Of a DNA stretch of 64,000 bases, positions 46,007 to 57,601 are shown piece after piece. Positions within the stretch are counted from its first letter, which is position 1; each line of letters begins with the position of its first letter. The DNA is from Liolophura sinensis. Its lineage: Eukaryota > Mollusca > Polyplacophora > Chitonida > Chitonidae. Below the pieces are notes generated by a model, which made no database searches, was not told where the DNA came from, and saw only the letters and a list, made by a program, of their open reading frames with translations. The translations under genes and the position numbers were made by a program. The stretch covers positions 13,277,501-13,341,500 of the forward strand of contig NC_088303.1 of NCBI RefSeq assembly GCF_032854445.1. Direction: 5' to 3'.

Positions 46007-49000
46007 TTAATTATTTATGTATATCTTCCAGCCTGTGGCGTGTTGGGTCTCACTGACCAAGTTAGTGTCACTGGAGCTGTATAGTTGGCATGCCCCAGCC
46101 TTTTCTCGGTACAGAACATCACAAGACGGTTCAAGCAGACACATTTGAGCACAGTCCGTCAACGACCGGGACCAAGTCTCAATGAGCAGCGGACCATCCG
46201 GCCTGACGTCCGCGCGTGCGGAGAAGTAAGATCCACCTAGAAACAAACAGTTGGAAAAGAAGCAGATAGATCTGTCTGGTAGCATAATAAACTAGGTGTT
46301 GTTTGACAGTAGTTGTAAATCCTTCTACTCACAACCCTTCGTCAAGTGAAATGCCAATATCAAATGCTACCGGCCGACAGAACGACCGAAAGACTCACAG
46401 GCAGACAGAAAAATGAGAGAGTTGCAGCTTGTTTCGACAAAAAGCACATCGTCTTAACAAGAGATCAATATTTAGCAGACGAATATGTTAGGGGTCCTCA
46501 TGGCCTAGTGGCTAGCGTGCTAGCGCAGCACGATGACCTATGAGCCTCTCACCAACGCGGTCCTTGTGAGTCCAAGTCCAGCTCATACTGACTTCCTCTC
46601 TGGCTGTAAGTGGTATGGTCTGTCACAACCTGCGGATGGTCATGGATTTTCCCTGGGCTCTGTCCGGTTCCTCCCACCACAATGCTGGCCGTCGTCGCAT
46701 AAATGAAACAATCACGAGTACGGTGTAAAATACTAATCAATTAAATAAATAAAATAAAATAAAAAACACTTAAAATTTGGTCTATACCAGGTGGTTTTGG
46801 ATACCCAATTTCTGCATTAATGTCCGTTTTTTAATTCGTGGACAAGCGTGTTCTTTGAGTTTGTTCTTTGTTCTTTGAGGAAGCTTTAGGTAAGTTTACC
46901 CCTCATTTGACAGTCCTTCAGCACATAATTCAGTCACAAACATTAGCCTATGCAAGATTGTTTATGTCGTTGTATTGTATTGACTTGAAACTTGGTACAT
47001 GGCTTGAATATGGGGAGCTGAAGGTTTAGTTCAAGTTTCCGGTCGGCCGTTTTGGCCATTTTATATAAAGATATTGCCGTTTTTGTGCTATTTTTGGTTT
47101 TGACAGTTTTCCCGACATTTTTTTGGAAAACAGTTCAACGTATTGAATTGAACTTAGTACGAGGCTTTACCGTGACGAGAATAAAGGCCGTTTTTTGCCC
47201 GGTTTTGTACTATGACGCTTTTTCCGCCTTATTTACCGTATACATGTACATTCAATTGAAACTCGGTACGTGGCTTCACAATCACATTAATGTTGATTAA
47301 TACAAGACACTTTTTTGAAACCGATATAGTGTTATTTCTAGTATGTCTCACAAGCTATAGAGACGTGTACTTACAAGCGTGCGTCTTCTCGTTCAAATCC
47401 ACTGGTTCTGGGCTAGGAAAGTGCAACGACTTTGTCGATAACACTGGCGTTGTTGTCGTTGATGGTATCTGGCATATACACTGGAAATGCTCGTGGTCAC
47501 AGTGTCTAGTGTACCATCGCATATCCAAACTTTGCAGCGCAACACACTTATCCGTGGACATGAAGTTTGGCTCTAAAGGGGACGTCACTCCCCACTGGGT
47601 CCAGGAAAGCGGGGATCCGTCAATCCAGACATAGTCCACAGGGTCTACGGAGTTTGAAGGTAGAGTCAACCCCAGCCAGATATCATCATTATTCACACTG
47701 TAACAATCACACAAGCCGAAAGGCTTAATTAGGGGTTTTCATTTACCAAATTAATCGCTTATGTTTAAATACGTAAATGTGCTTTGTGTATTAAAGTTAA
47801 TGGGAGATATTTTGAACATAATTACAATGTGGAGAGGCACTGAGTATTAAACACATCATCTAACTTCCTCTTCAATCATACGTGGGAGATCTTCCATCAA
47901 CCTGCGGATGGGTGAGGCTTTTCCACGGGCTCTACCTGGTTTCCTACCATGCACTATAATGCTGACCGCCGTCGTATAAGTGCAATATTCTTAAGTACGG
48001 TGTAAAACCACAATCAAATAAATAAATCAATCAATCAAACAGATCAAGAAGATAATTCTATAACACAAGGCGATAATTCACATGGGTTAAAAAAAAATGG
48101 AAGTGGTTGCTTGATGTACCCACTTTTCAGGAAAATTTTAAAAGTAAACATTTCATCTGTTGCCTCTTTGGACTTCGGCCTATGTAAGTGCATAATACAA
48201 TAATTTCATATCGATCAAAACATAGCTAAACCATTCATGAAATAATCGGTGTAATTTACCAGAGTTGCCGACAAAATCCGAGGGGCTTTCTCGTGACGTA
48301 TATGTATGTGGAAACTGTGAAATAATGACAGACAGAAAACCTGTTCGAAAAAGTCAATGAGATGCTTTATACTTGTATAGATTTTCCTAGAACACTTTAT
48401 AGTGCAGTGAAGCAATTTCGTTTTCTTTGATATCATACCTTTATCGCCAAGTGACTAGTTTAAGAGGTCTGTCCACTTATAGATTTTTTCCTTTGTCTCC
48501 CTTGTAATTTACACACTAAAAGCCCACTTTGCCCAGGCTTTATCAGTGATGTCGTGCGTGTTGTATCTTAGCAGACAGAGCTTACCTCTCTCACTAAGGT
48601 ATTGTCCAAGAAGTGGTCAGTCTCAGAGCCATGTCGTGGCAAATGGGAGTTTATCATGTCCAAAAAGTGAAGTCTTGAGTAAACAAAATAATCTGTGATA
48701 ATAGCAATTAATGTACCTCCTGAGATTCTTGTATTTGCACTAAGACCAATACAATATAACGAGGAATGGCTTCAAAAAGACGAGTTCGAAGATAATCCGG
48801 TGGCTATTTGTGTCTAAAGCAGACATTTAGGTACAGTGAGTTATTCCTAACTATTTAACAAATGTTATCTATGACATTAAGACAAACTTTACGTCATGCA
48901 CACTAAATGAGACGGCCATGTTGCATGAAAGCCAATGCATTAAGAATGTGTACAACGGAAAAGAAACGTTTGGCTATACCGCTCTTTCCTTACATTGTCC

Positions 49001-52000
49001 TGATGTACAAATGTCATTTTATAAGTGGTACGCGCTCTGTTCGCGAAGGCCTTTACCAGCTTTCCCCTCGGTATATAAGCTTTGTTACCGACAATATGTT
49101 TATTCCAGTCTTCATATTCATGTATTTATATATTTGACAGTTGTTTGCCTATTCAACTGTTTTATGGGTGCAAGAAGGCGAAGTGCCGGGAGCTACTTTT
49201 TGTCATCAGGCAGTTTTACTGACCAGTGCCATAGTGGGGAAAAACATATGGTCCTCAACTTTAAAGCAAGTCTCCACAAACAGTTCAGTGGGCGTCTTTG
49301 ACGGCTAGCTTATTGCAAACATTACATCACGATCCAAAATAGAGGAAAGTTTGTATTATCTATACATAATATGTCTTTGTGAAATGGGGCCGAAAGTGTA
49401 AGTGGCATGAGATTAACTATTAATCCGTTACTCCCTTACTTTACCTTTCTATACACAAGTAGCTCCTATCAGTCTGTAAAATGTGAGAAAAGGTGAAGTG
49501 GCACGAAATTAACAATTAATCCGTTATTTCCTTACTTTAGCTTTCTATATACATGTAGCTACTATCAAGTCTGTAAAATGTGAGAAAAGGGGAAGTGGCA
49601 CGAAATTAACAATTAATCCGTTATTGCCTTACTTTAGCATTCTATATACATGTAGCTATTATCAGTCTGTAGAATGTGAGAAAAGGTTAAGGGGCACGAG
49701 GTTAACTATTAATCCGTTATTCCCTTACTTTAGCTTTCTCTGTACATGTAGCTATTGTCAGTCTGTAGAATGTGAGAAAAGGTTAAGTGGCACGAAATTA
49801 ACAATTAATCCGTTATTCCCTTACTTTAGCTTTCTATATACATGTAGCTACTATCATGTCTGTAAAATGTGGGGAAAGGTAAAGTGGCATGAGATTAACT
49901 ATTAATCCGTTACTCTCTTTTTACCTTTCTATATACATGTAGCTACAATCACTCTGTTCAATGAGAGAAAAGGTTAAATGGCATGAGATTAACTATTAAT
50001 CCGTTATTCCCTTACTTTAGCTTTCTATATACATGTAGCTACAATCACTCTGTTCAATGAGAGAAAAGGTTAAATGGCATGAGATTAACTAGTAATCCGT
50101 TATTCCCTTACTTTAGCTTTTTATATACATGTAGCTATTATCAGTCTGTAGAATGTGAGAAAAGGTAAAGCGGCACGAAATTAACAATTAATCCGTTATT
50201 CCCTTACTTTAGCTTTCTATATACATGTAGCTACTATCACGTCTGTAAAATGTGGGAAAGGTGAAGTGGCATGAGATTAACTATTAATCCGTTACTCTCT
50301 TTTTACCTTTCTATATACATGTAGCTACAATCACTCTGTTCAATGAGAGAAAAGGTTAAATGGCATGAGATTAACTATTAATTCCTTATTCCCTTACTTT
50401 AGCTTTCTATATACATGTAGCTACAATCAGTCTGTAGAATGTGAGAAAAGGTGAAGTGGCACGAAATTAACTATTAATCCGTTTCTCTCTTACTTTAGCT
50501 TTTTATATACATGTAGCTATTATCAGTCTGTAGAATGTGAGAAAAGGTAAAGTGGCACGAGATTAACTATTAATCCGTTATTCCCTTACTTTAGCTTTCT
50601 ATATACATGTAGCTACTATCAGTCTGTAGAATGTGAGAAAAGGTTAAATGGCATGAGATTAACTATTAATCCGTTATTCCCTTGTTTTAGCTTTCTATAT
50701 ACATGTAGCTACAATCAGTCTGTAGAATGTGAGAAAAGGTTAAGTGGCACGAGATTAACTATTAATCCGTTATTCCCTTACTTTAGCCTTCTATATACAA
50801 GTAGTTACTATCAGTCTGGAGAATGTGAGAAAAGGTTAAGTGGCACGAGATTGACTATTAATCCATTACTCCCTTACTTTAGCTTTCTATATACATGTAG
50901 GTACAATTAATCTGTAGAATGTGAGAAAAGGTTAAGTGGTACGAGATTAATCCGTTATCCCCTTACTTTAGCTTTCTATATACATGTAGCTACTATCAGT
51001 CTGTAGAATGTGAGAAAAGGTGAAGTGACACGAGATTAACTATTAATCCGCTACTCTCTCACTTTAGCTTTCTATATACATGTAGCTATTATCAGTAAGT
51101 AGAGTGTGAGAAAAGGTTAAGGGGCACGAGATTAACTATTAATCCGTTATTCCCTTACTTTAGCTTTCTATATACATGTAGCTACTATTAGTCTATAGAA
51201 TGTAAGAAAAGGTTAAGTGGCATGAGATTAACTATTAATCCGTTACTCCCTTAATTTACCTTTCTATATACATGTAGCTACTGCCATGTCTGTTGAATGG
51301 AAGAAAAAGTCAAGTGGCACGAGATTAACTATTAATCCGATATACCTTTCATGTTCTTTCTCAACTACGTTCTATTAGAACAAAAATGAACCCTACATGA
51401 AACTAACTTTCAATCCGTATTACCACTGATTTCCCTTATTATTTTACCATCAAACTTAATTATAGAATGAGAGCAAAAATCTAAAGGGCATGAGATTAAC
51501 TTTAATTTAGTCTGTTATTCCCTCACCTTCCCTAACGAGCTACTATTTGTCTTTGTAGAATGGGGAAAAAGTTTAAAGGCCATGAGGTTTTAACTTTCAA
51601 ACCGTCATATTCTTTGTGGAATGGGGCCAGAAGCTCATCCTTTATGAGATTAAGTTTCAATCCGTTACTTTCCCTTCCTATGGCTACCATTAGTCTTTTC
51701 CACATGGGACAAGGTTAAGTGACTTGAGGTTCAGTTTTAATCCGTTACTTTCTTATCGATACTATCAGTTTTTTCGACATGGGATAAGGTTAAGTGACAT
51801 GAGGTTAAGTTTCAATCCGTTACTTTCCTATAGCTACCTTCAGTTTTTTCGACATGGGACAAGGTTAAGTGACATGAGGATAAGTTTTAATCCGTTATTC
51901 TCTTACTTTCCCTTCCTATAGCTACCATCAGTTTTTCAACATGGGACAAGGTTAACTAACTCGAGGTTAAGTTTTAATCCGTTACTTTCCTACAGATACC

Positions 52001-54588
52001 ATCAGTTTTTTCGACATTGGACAAGGTTAAGTGACATGAGATTAAGTTTTAATCCGTTACATTCGTATAACTAGCATCAGTCTTTTCGACATGGGACAAG
52101 GTTAAGTGACTCGAGGTTAATTTTCAATCCGTTGTTCTCTTACGTTCCCTCCCTATAGCTACCGTCAGTTTTTCGACATGGGACAAGGTTAACTGACATG
52201 ATGTTAAGTTTTAATGCGTCACTTTCCTATAGATACCATCAGTCTTTTCGACATGGACAATGTTAAGTGACATGACGTTAAGTTTTAATCCGGGGGCCTC
52301 CGTGGCTCAGTTGGTTAGCGCGCTAGCGCAGCATAATGACCCAGGGCTCTCTCTCCAATGCAGTCGCTGTGAGTTCAAGTCCAGCTCAAGCTGGCTTCCT
52401 CTCCGACCGTACATGGGAAGGTCTGTCAGCAACCTGCAGATGGTCGTGGGTTTCCCCCGGGCTCTGCCCAGTTTCCATCCACCATATTGCTGACAGCCGT
52501 CAAATAAACACCAATCAAATAAATAAATAAATAAGTTTTAATCCTTTACTTTCGTATAACTAACATCAGTTTTTTCGACATGGGACAAGGTTAAGTAACA
52601 TGAGGATAAGTTTTAATCCGTTATTCTCTTACTTTCCCTCCCTATAGGTACCATCAGTTTTTCAACATGGGACAAGGTTAACTAACTCGAGGTTAAGTTT
52701 TAATCCGTTACTTTCCTACAGATACCATCAGTTTTTTCGACATGGGACAAGGTTAAGTGACGTGAGATTAAGTTTTAATCTGTTACTTTCCTATAGCTAC
52801 CATCAGTTTTTTCGACATGGGACAAGGTTAAGTGATTAGAGGTTAAGTTTTAATCCGTTGCTTTCAGATAGATACCATCAGTATTTTCGACATGGGACAA
52901 GGTTAAGTGACGTGAGATTAAGTTTTCATCTGTTACTTTCCTATAACTACCATCAATTTTTTCGACATGGGACAAGGTTAAGTGATACGAGGTTAAGTTT
53001 TAATCCGTTGCTTTCCCAATAGATACCATCAGTATTTTCGACATAGGACAAGGTTAAGTGAGATGAGATTCAATTTCAGTCCCTTATTCCCTTACATCCG
53101 CTTCATATGCCTACCATTAGTCTTTCTGATTAGCTTTCAATCCGTTACATTCCTATATCTACGATCAGTTTTTGTGGAACGGAACCTTCAAGCGGCATGA
53201 GATTAACTTTCAATTTGTTATTACATTGCTTTATCTTCCTAGGTACCATCAAACTTAATAGTAGAATGAGGACAAAAATTTTCAATCCGTTAAACTTTTT
53301 ATGTGCTTTCCCAGCTACCATCAAACTTAATGGCTTGAGAACAAACTGCTATATTAACACAGCCTCTAGTTAAGCTTTGAATCCATTACATCCTTCATTA
53401 TTTTCACCTTCCAAGGATGGGAATGGTTTTCGATGTTTTTCCACAAGTCTATATTTATTTATTTATTTATTTATTTATTTCATTGGTGTTTGGTGCCGTC
53501 CTCAAGAATACTTCACTTGTACCACTGCGGCCAACATTATGGTGGGAGAAAACCGTCACTGAGTGAAGGCTTGAGGTTTAACGTCGTACTTAACACTTTT
53601 TCAGTCATATGACGACGAAGGATTCCTTAGAGTGCATGTAATGTGCCTACTAGTTGCGGAATGAACTTCCACCGCTCTTTCATCAAGTGCTGCTTTACTG
53701 AGACGACTTACCGAGGGCAAGTAAGCCGCTTAAACCGAGCAATTATACTGATACGGGGCACTCAGTCGTTGCACATCCCCTTAATGCTGAAAGCTAAGCG
53801 AGGAAGCTGCAACATCCGAAGTCTTGGATGTAACCCGAGTCAGGTTTGACCCTGGATCTCCCGCCCCCGAAGCGGACGCCCTACCAAGTGAGCCACCGGT
53901 CAACCGTCTTTGAAAGCAAGCATTGTAAGTATCACTGAGGCTATGATCCAAAATCATGAGGATTGTATCCTAACTCGGGTTCGGATATCAATGTTTTGGT
54001 TGACCATATACTGTAGACTTTTTGTGTCAAGTGGTCAGTGTCTAATTCATTTGAATATAATGTAGAAATATTCAAAGAAGTAATTTGTGAATACATTAAA
54101 CAACTGACAATTTCTTAGAATCATTAACAAGTGGTTTGTTAGGTTTTTCAAAAACCTATTACTTTCAGCATCATTTATATTCTCCTCTGTCGTTGTTTCT
54201 TTAACCATTACAGATGCATGTTGTGCCCGCTAGAGCTCTTCTGCTTGATTGTATGGCACATGGCTTTGTGAATGCCTCCGAAAATACCAATTTCCAAAAA
54301 ATTAATGATATTTTAACAGAGCAGCAACAAAAGAACACATTTCTTATCAAAGGAAAACAACTAAAAGGCTTACCCACTGTGGTCGATGTAAGTTTCTACC
54401 GCTTTCAGTTCACCGAGAGTTTTCGTCGTCAGCAGTTGCATGCCCAGAGACTCACAATGTGCCACTGCAACACTGTATCGAACTAAACCCTGGTTGGCAT
54501 CATGATACTCAAACTCGTGGGCTCCAAAAGTAAAATGACAAAGGTTCACTAAAGTCACCCAGCATAACTCAGCGTATAGAATCTTCAT
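46007..54588 (-). CDS. CTL7: secreted C-type lectin-like/PAN protein with EPN motif, 255 aa
   Basis: Exons 54588-54374, 47697-47375 and 46236-46007 (215 + 323 + 230 nt) join in phases 2 and 1 without a stop. Donors are GTAAGC and GTAAGT; acceptors end ATTGTTACAG and GTTTCTAG. Exon 1: signal peptide (MKILYAELCWVTLVNLCHFT...), then the CTLD start with AVAHCESLGMQLL. Exon 2: DIWLGL, YVWIDGSPLSWTQWG, a true EPN (PLEPNFMSTDKC), RWYTRHC and CICQ, then about 32 residues of linker rich in Thr, Ser and Pro (STTTTPVLSTK...). Exon 3: PAN module with C-x3-C-x5-C-x10-C-Q-L-Y and a diverged C terminus. It is the intact unit with the most conventional sugar-binding loop, although WND is missing. Intron 1 (6.7 kb) holds two large tandem arrays and several SINEs. 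Confidence 0.87.
46490..46765 (+). mobile_element. SINE family A (CTL7 intron 2)
   Basis: A full-length but diverged copy: head GGCCTAGTGGCTAGCGTGCT, body AACCTGCGGATGGTCATGG, 3' end ACAATGCTGGCCGTCGTCGC, and an A-rich tail with AAATAAAATAAAA. No flanking repeat was read with confidence. Confidence 0.8.
46965..47290 (+). repeat. Degenerate tandem of a TTGAAACTTGGTACATGGCTT-type unit
   Basis: Three units share TGAAACTTGGTACATGGCTT, TGAACTTAGTACGAGGCTTT and TGAAACTCGGTACGTGGCTT, at spacing of about 120-165 bp, with GCCGTTTT-type words between. Old tandem or dispersed repeat; it extends to within about 85 bp of the CTL7 exon 2 donor. Confidence 0.6.
47866..48042 (+). mobile_element. SINE family A, 5'-truncated (CTL7 intron 1)
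   Basis: Starts near the CATACGTGGGAGATC segment and runs to AATAAATAAATCAATCAA. Clearly diverged from the 4.1-kb copy. Confidence 0.78.
49385..51335 (+). repeat. 96-bp satellite, about 20 copies (CTL7 intron 1)
   Basis: Head-to-tail units of about 96 bp containing AATGTGAGAAAAGGTTAAGT, GGCACGAGATTAACTATTAA, TCCGTTATTCCCTTACTTTA and CTATATACATGTAGCTACTA. Spacing measured between the AAAAGGTTAA words at 49681 and 49777 is exactly 96. Because 96 is 32 codons, the repeat gives regular forward frames of 32-residue periods; with no start context or splice signals I do not treat these as coding. Confidence 0.93.
51590..53110 (+). repeat. 75-bp satellite related to the 96-bp array
   Basis: Units of about 75 bp (for example GACATGG words at 51776 and 51851), with some longer units of about 87-96 bp that keep the ATTCTCTTACTTTCCCTTCC segment. 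The core AGGTTAAGTGACATGAG, TTTTAATCCGTTACTTTCC, ATAGCTACCATCAG lines up with the 96-bp unit, so the two arrays are diverged branches of one satellite. The boundary (51335-51590) and the right edge (to about 53350) contain further decayed units. Confidence 0.88.
52292..52531 (+). mobile_element. SINE family A inserted into the 75-bp array
   Basis: A family A copy interrupts one satellite unit and duplicates 13 bp of it, TAAGTTTTAATCC (52279-52291 and 52532-52544). The 3' end has a short deletion around CAGCCGTCAAATAAACACC. The insertion postdates that part of the array. Confidence 0.92.
53452..53556 (-). mobile_element. SINE family A, 3' part
   Basis: Reverse orientation: a (TTTA)n run, then CATTGGTGTTTGGTGCCGTC and CCAACATTATGGTGGGAG. 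The copy stops abruptly where SINE-B begins. Confidence 0.75.
53563..53906 (-). mobile_element. SINE family B
   Basis: Reverse-oriented full copy matching 11624-11990: the head on the minus strand is CCGGTGGCTCACTTGGTAGG with a B-box-like GGGTCAAACCTG; the body ends GTCGTCATATGACTG and AAGTACGACGTTAAACC. It lies directly beside a SINE-A fragment. Confidence 0.75.
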
Positions 54589-55754
54589 GCTGTAGTATAC
54601 TCCGCTCGTCTGTTGAAAAGAACTACGATTCCCGAAGACTGGTAAACTAGTGGTATGAATATCGATTGGCCTAAACTTCAGATGTAGTCTATACAGACCT
54701 GGTGCCGTTCTGTTCTTGTCGTTATTGAAGACATTTGGCGTGATTACACATGCTAGCTGAAAACTAAAGGTTAAAGAAACGAAGAATTTGTTTTAAAAGC
54801 AAAAAAGCTATCATAACATAGTTTTTATTCAGCTGACTCGCATAGTGCATTTTCTATTAAAAATCAATACAGGCCAAGCGATAAAAAAAGAATATTAATT
54901 AATAATCAGGATGTGCTTTTATGTAATATTCGGTCCCTGGTACGCCATATTGATTTCACCCCAAAACAAGTTATAAATATGGTGGTTAATGCCAGACTAA
55001 TTGCTTAAAAGCTGATTTATAATGTCACAGAATTGCTTGACTTAATGAGAGGAAATAATGTCCCTACATGATTGTAAACAAAACATCTTATCTACGCAGT
55101 TGTTACATGTGTACTTCCGGTTACTGGATTTGGGCTCCATTGCGCACCAAAAAGCGTACACTATCTACTTCCGGAAAACGTGTGCAGAGTGTCATATTCT
55201 CTGTTCAGCGACGACCATGCATCGTGGGGTTGAACAGAGGTTGACGATAGCTAGATATAAGTAGATGTGGACTGAGCCACTTTAATGTAAAATTGATTCT
55301 TTCGTTGATTTACATCCATGTGTACATGCTAATAGCGACGAAACAGGTATTAATACTGGTCCTTTGTTGTCAAATATAACTGGAAATTTTACATCACTTA
55401 ATAATTACTTTTTGAAATAAATATACACTAAAAATATTGTTAATTTATTTTATAAGCTGGAGAGTATGGCGTGGCTTAGTGGTAAGGTGTTCAGCCACGA
55501 AGAAAGATAATTTGCCTCTACCAGCATAGTGAGCAAGTCAGTGGAGGGTAAAGGTCGGTGCTTTACCCCGAGAAAAACGGTTTCCCTCCACAATAAATAT
55601 ATCTTTGTTGTATAAATGGAAAATCACTGTGGTTTTAAACGGTAATTCTAGACCTGTGATAAACTGCAATTAACACAATTGCACTATTTTACCTAATTCT
55701 ACTTAAACCATTGTGCTACGGGCGTGTAGTTTGCTACTATTTATGCATTTACAA
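54589..55754. other. CTL7 upstream region
   Basis: No exon seen. The expected CTL7 promoter lies here, but I cannot point to a convincing TATA box or initiator. A decayed tRNA-headed repeat (GTGGCTTAGTGGTAAGGTG, about 55475-55640) is the only recognisable element. Confidence 0.35.
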
Positions 55755-55895
55755 GAACAGTTAGAATAAAACCCCGACTGAGGTAAATTGACAAGAGGAC
55801 GTATTTCACCGGTTGCATGTGACCATTTACCAGCTATAACACTGTTGTCGCTCCTCTGGTCTATATCTCTATGCTGTACGTCTTAATTATATCAA
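55755..55895 (-). repeat. Dispersed repeat E, copy 3
   Basis: Reverse complement of the 27.7-kb copy: AACCCCGACTGAGGTAAATT, ATTTCACCGGTTGCATGTGA, GCTCCTCTGGTC and ATGCTGTACGTCTTAATTAT appear in reversed order. Confidence 0.72.
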
Positions 55896-55939
55896 ATAGA
55901 TCAATCAAATATTACAACATATACAAAAATCACCTATTG

Positions 55940-56690
55940 TTGTGAGACGGTGTTGTATGCAGTTGTAAATCACATGCGATGCTGTGTGCAGCTGAAACTT
56001 ACATACTGTATAGGGCGCAGCTCAACCTTATATGAGGTGTTGTATGCAGCTCCTTAGATTTTACAGCTAAAGCATGAGCTGTGTGCTGCTGAAACGTAAA
56101 TGCGGTGTTGTATGCAGCTGCGACTAACTTACGTGCGGCGTTGTGGGCCGCTCAAACTTACCTGTGAAGTTGTGTGCATCTGTAATTTTTATTTACGTCA
56201 ATGTGCGGGTTTCTCAAAATTATAGTATTATTTCCTGAATTCAGTGTTTGTATTCGTCACGTTTACAATATTATTACCTGCAATTAGTGTTTGTGTTCCT
56301 CACCTTTACAATATTATTACCTGCAATTAGTGCTTGTGTTCCTCACGTTTATACTATTATTTGCTTGTGGGGGATATTAAATTTTCATATTTACAGATTT
56401 AATACATTGTGTCTCTTAGATATACAATATTATGTACCTATGATTAATGCGGGTATTTCTCAAATTTACAGTATTACTTACTCGTAATGTTTTTGGTAAT
56501 ATTTACCTGTAATCCGCGCGGACATTACTCAGATTTACAGTATTATTTCACCGGTTACTCACGTGTAATTTTCCAATTATCACATTGCTGCTCTAATTTT
56601 ACTCTTTGTGCTGTAAGTCTTTTATTATGTTACTGACTTGTTGTTAGTGTGGGTATTTCTCAAATTCACAGTATTCTTGATCAGTGTGAG
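55940..56690. repeat. Two decayed minisatellites
   Basis: From 55940 to about 56195 there are irregular units of 30-35 bp around GTGTTGTATGCAGCTG and AACTTACRTGCGG. From about 56215 to 56690 there are units of about 43 bp around TCACGTTTACAATATTATTA and CCTGCAATTAGTGTTTGTGT. The second set decays to the right. No coding signal. Confidence 0.7.
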
Positions 56691-57601
56691 ATATTTCATA
56701 TTTAATCGGTCATTACTGGCTTGTGGTCAGAGACAGTTTTTATATATATATATTTTACAATGATATCAAAATGACATCAACTACAAATTTTAAAAACATG
56801 AATGACATACTTGATTCGTCATCTGTACCTATGGTTTTAAAAACAAGAACAGAGAGTTACCCTCAGCTAAGATATTCGTCCATGGCCCATGTCGTCTTGC
56901 ACACAGTCCCTTCGTTAAGTGAATGGCCCCTGGTGAAGGGTACGGCGACATTTTGACACACCAACTTACCGCTTGTCACAGGAGAAAAATCCATTGTTTG
57001 TAAAATCAATACATACAATGTAAAGCATACATGCAAATCTGCCTTACAAGCCACTTCCTATAGGCCTACATCCTTTTTGTGATGTATATCTGCATATTGC
57101 TAGCCTTCTTTACTTGACAGGTGTTTGACGCCGATTTTCCGCTATACCATGGCGATCAGGTTTATGCATGGCGGAAGTATACTTATGTATTTCATTTATT
57201 ATATACCAGTATTAACGCCGGATCTCAAAACCTTCGGTATCAAAAAAAGGTTAGATGAAACAAAGTCTATTGAATATCTTTTCTGTCAGTTTTTTTCTAT
57301 TTCAATAAGGTAATTATCTACTTGTTTTTCAGTTAAAGCTAGGTTCTCCAATCTGTAATAACAATCAATGTCAGACTGGAAACTATCCGTCTTGTCGTAT
57401 AAAGGTGACATGACAGAGGTAGACCTTTTTACTGGTAGATTTAAATTAAATTCTCCTCCTTATGTGCGAAATCCGTCCCGATTCTTATCTGGTCCGATTC
57501 CAGTGTAGGGTGTATGTAAGTAGTTCTTGGCCTGAAACGCTAAAAGTGATATTAACTCTGAAATTAATCAGGCCCATTCCACAAAGTTACGTCATTATTG
57601 T

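Noticed and set aside
48918-49301. Forward open frame of 127 codons with a hydrophobic stretch
   Set aside because: Lies in the intron of CTL7 on the opposite strand, has no recognisable domain and has unremarkable length for A+T-rich DNA.
49624-50910. Forward frames with 32-residue periodicity
   Set aside because: They follow directly from a 96-bp satellite; many units carry substitutions that break the frame elsewhere, and the array lies in a minus-strand intron.
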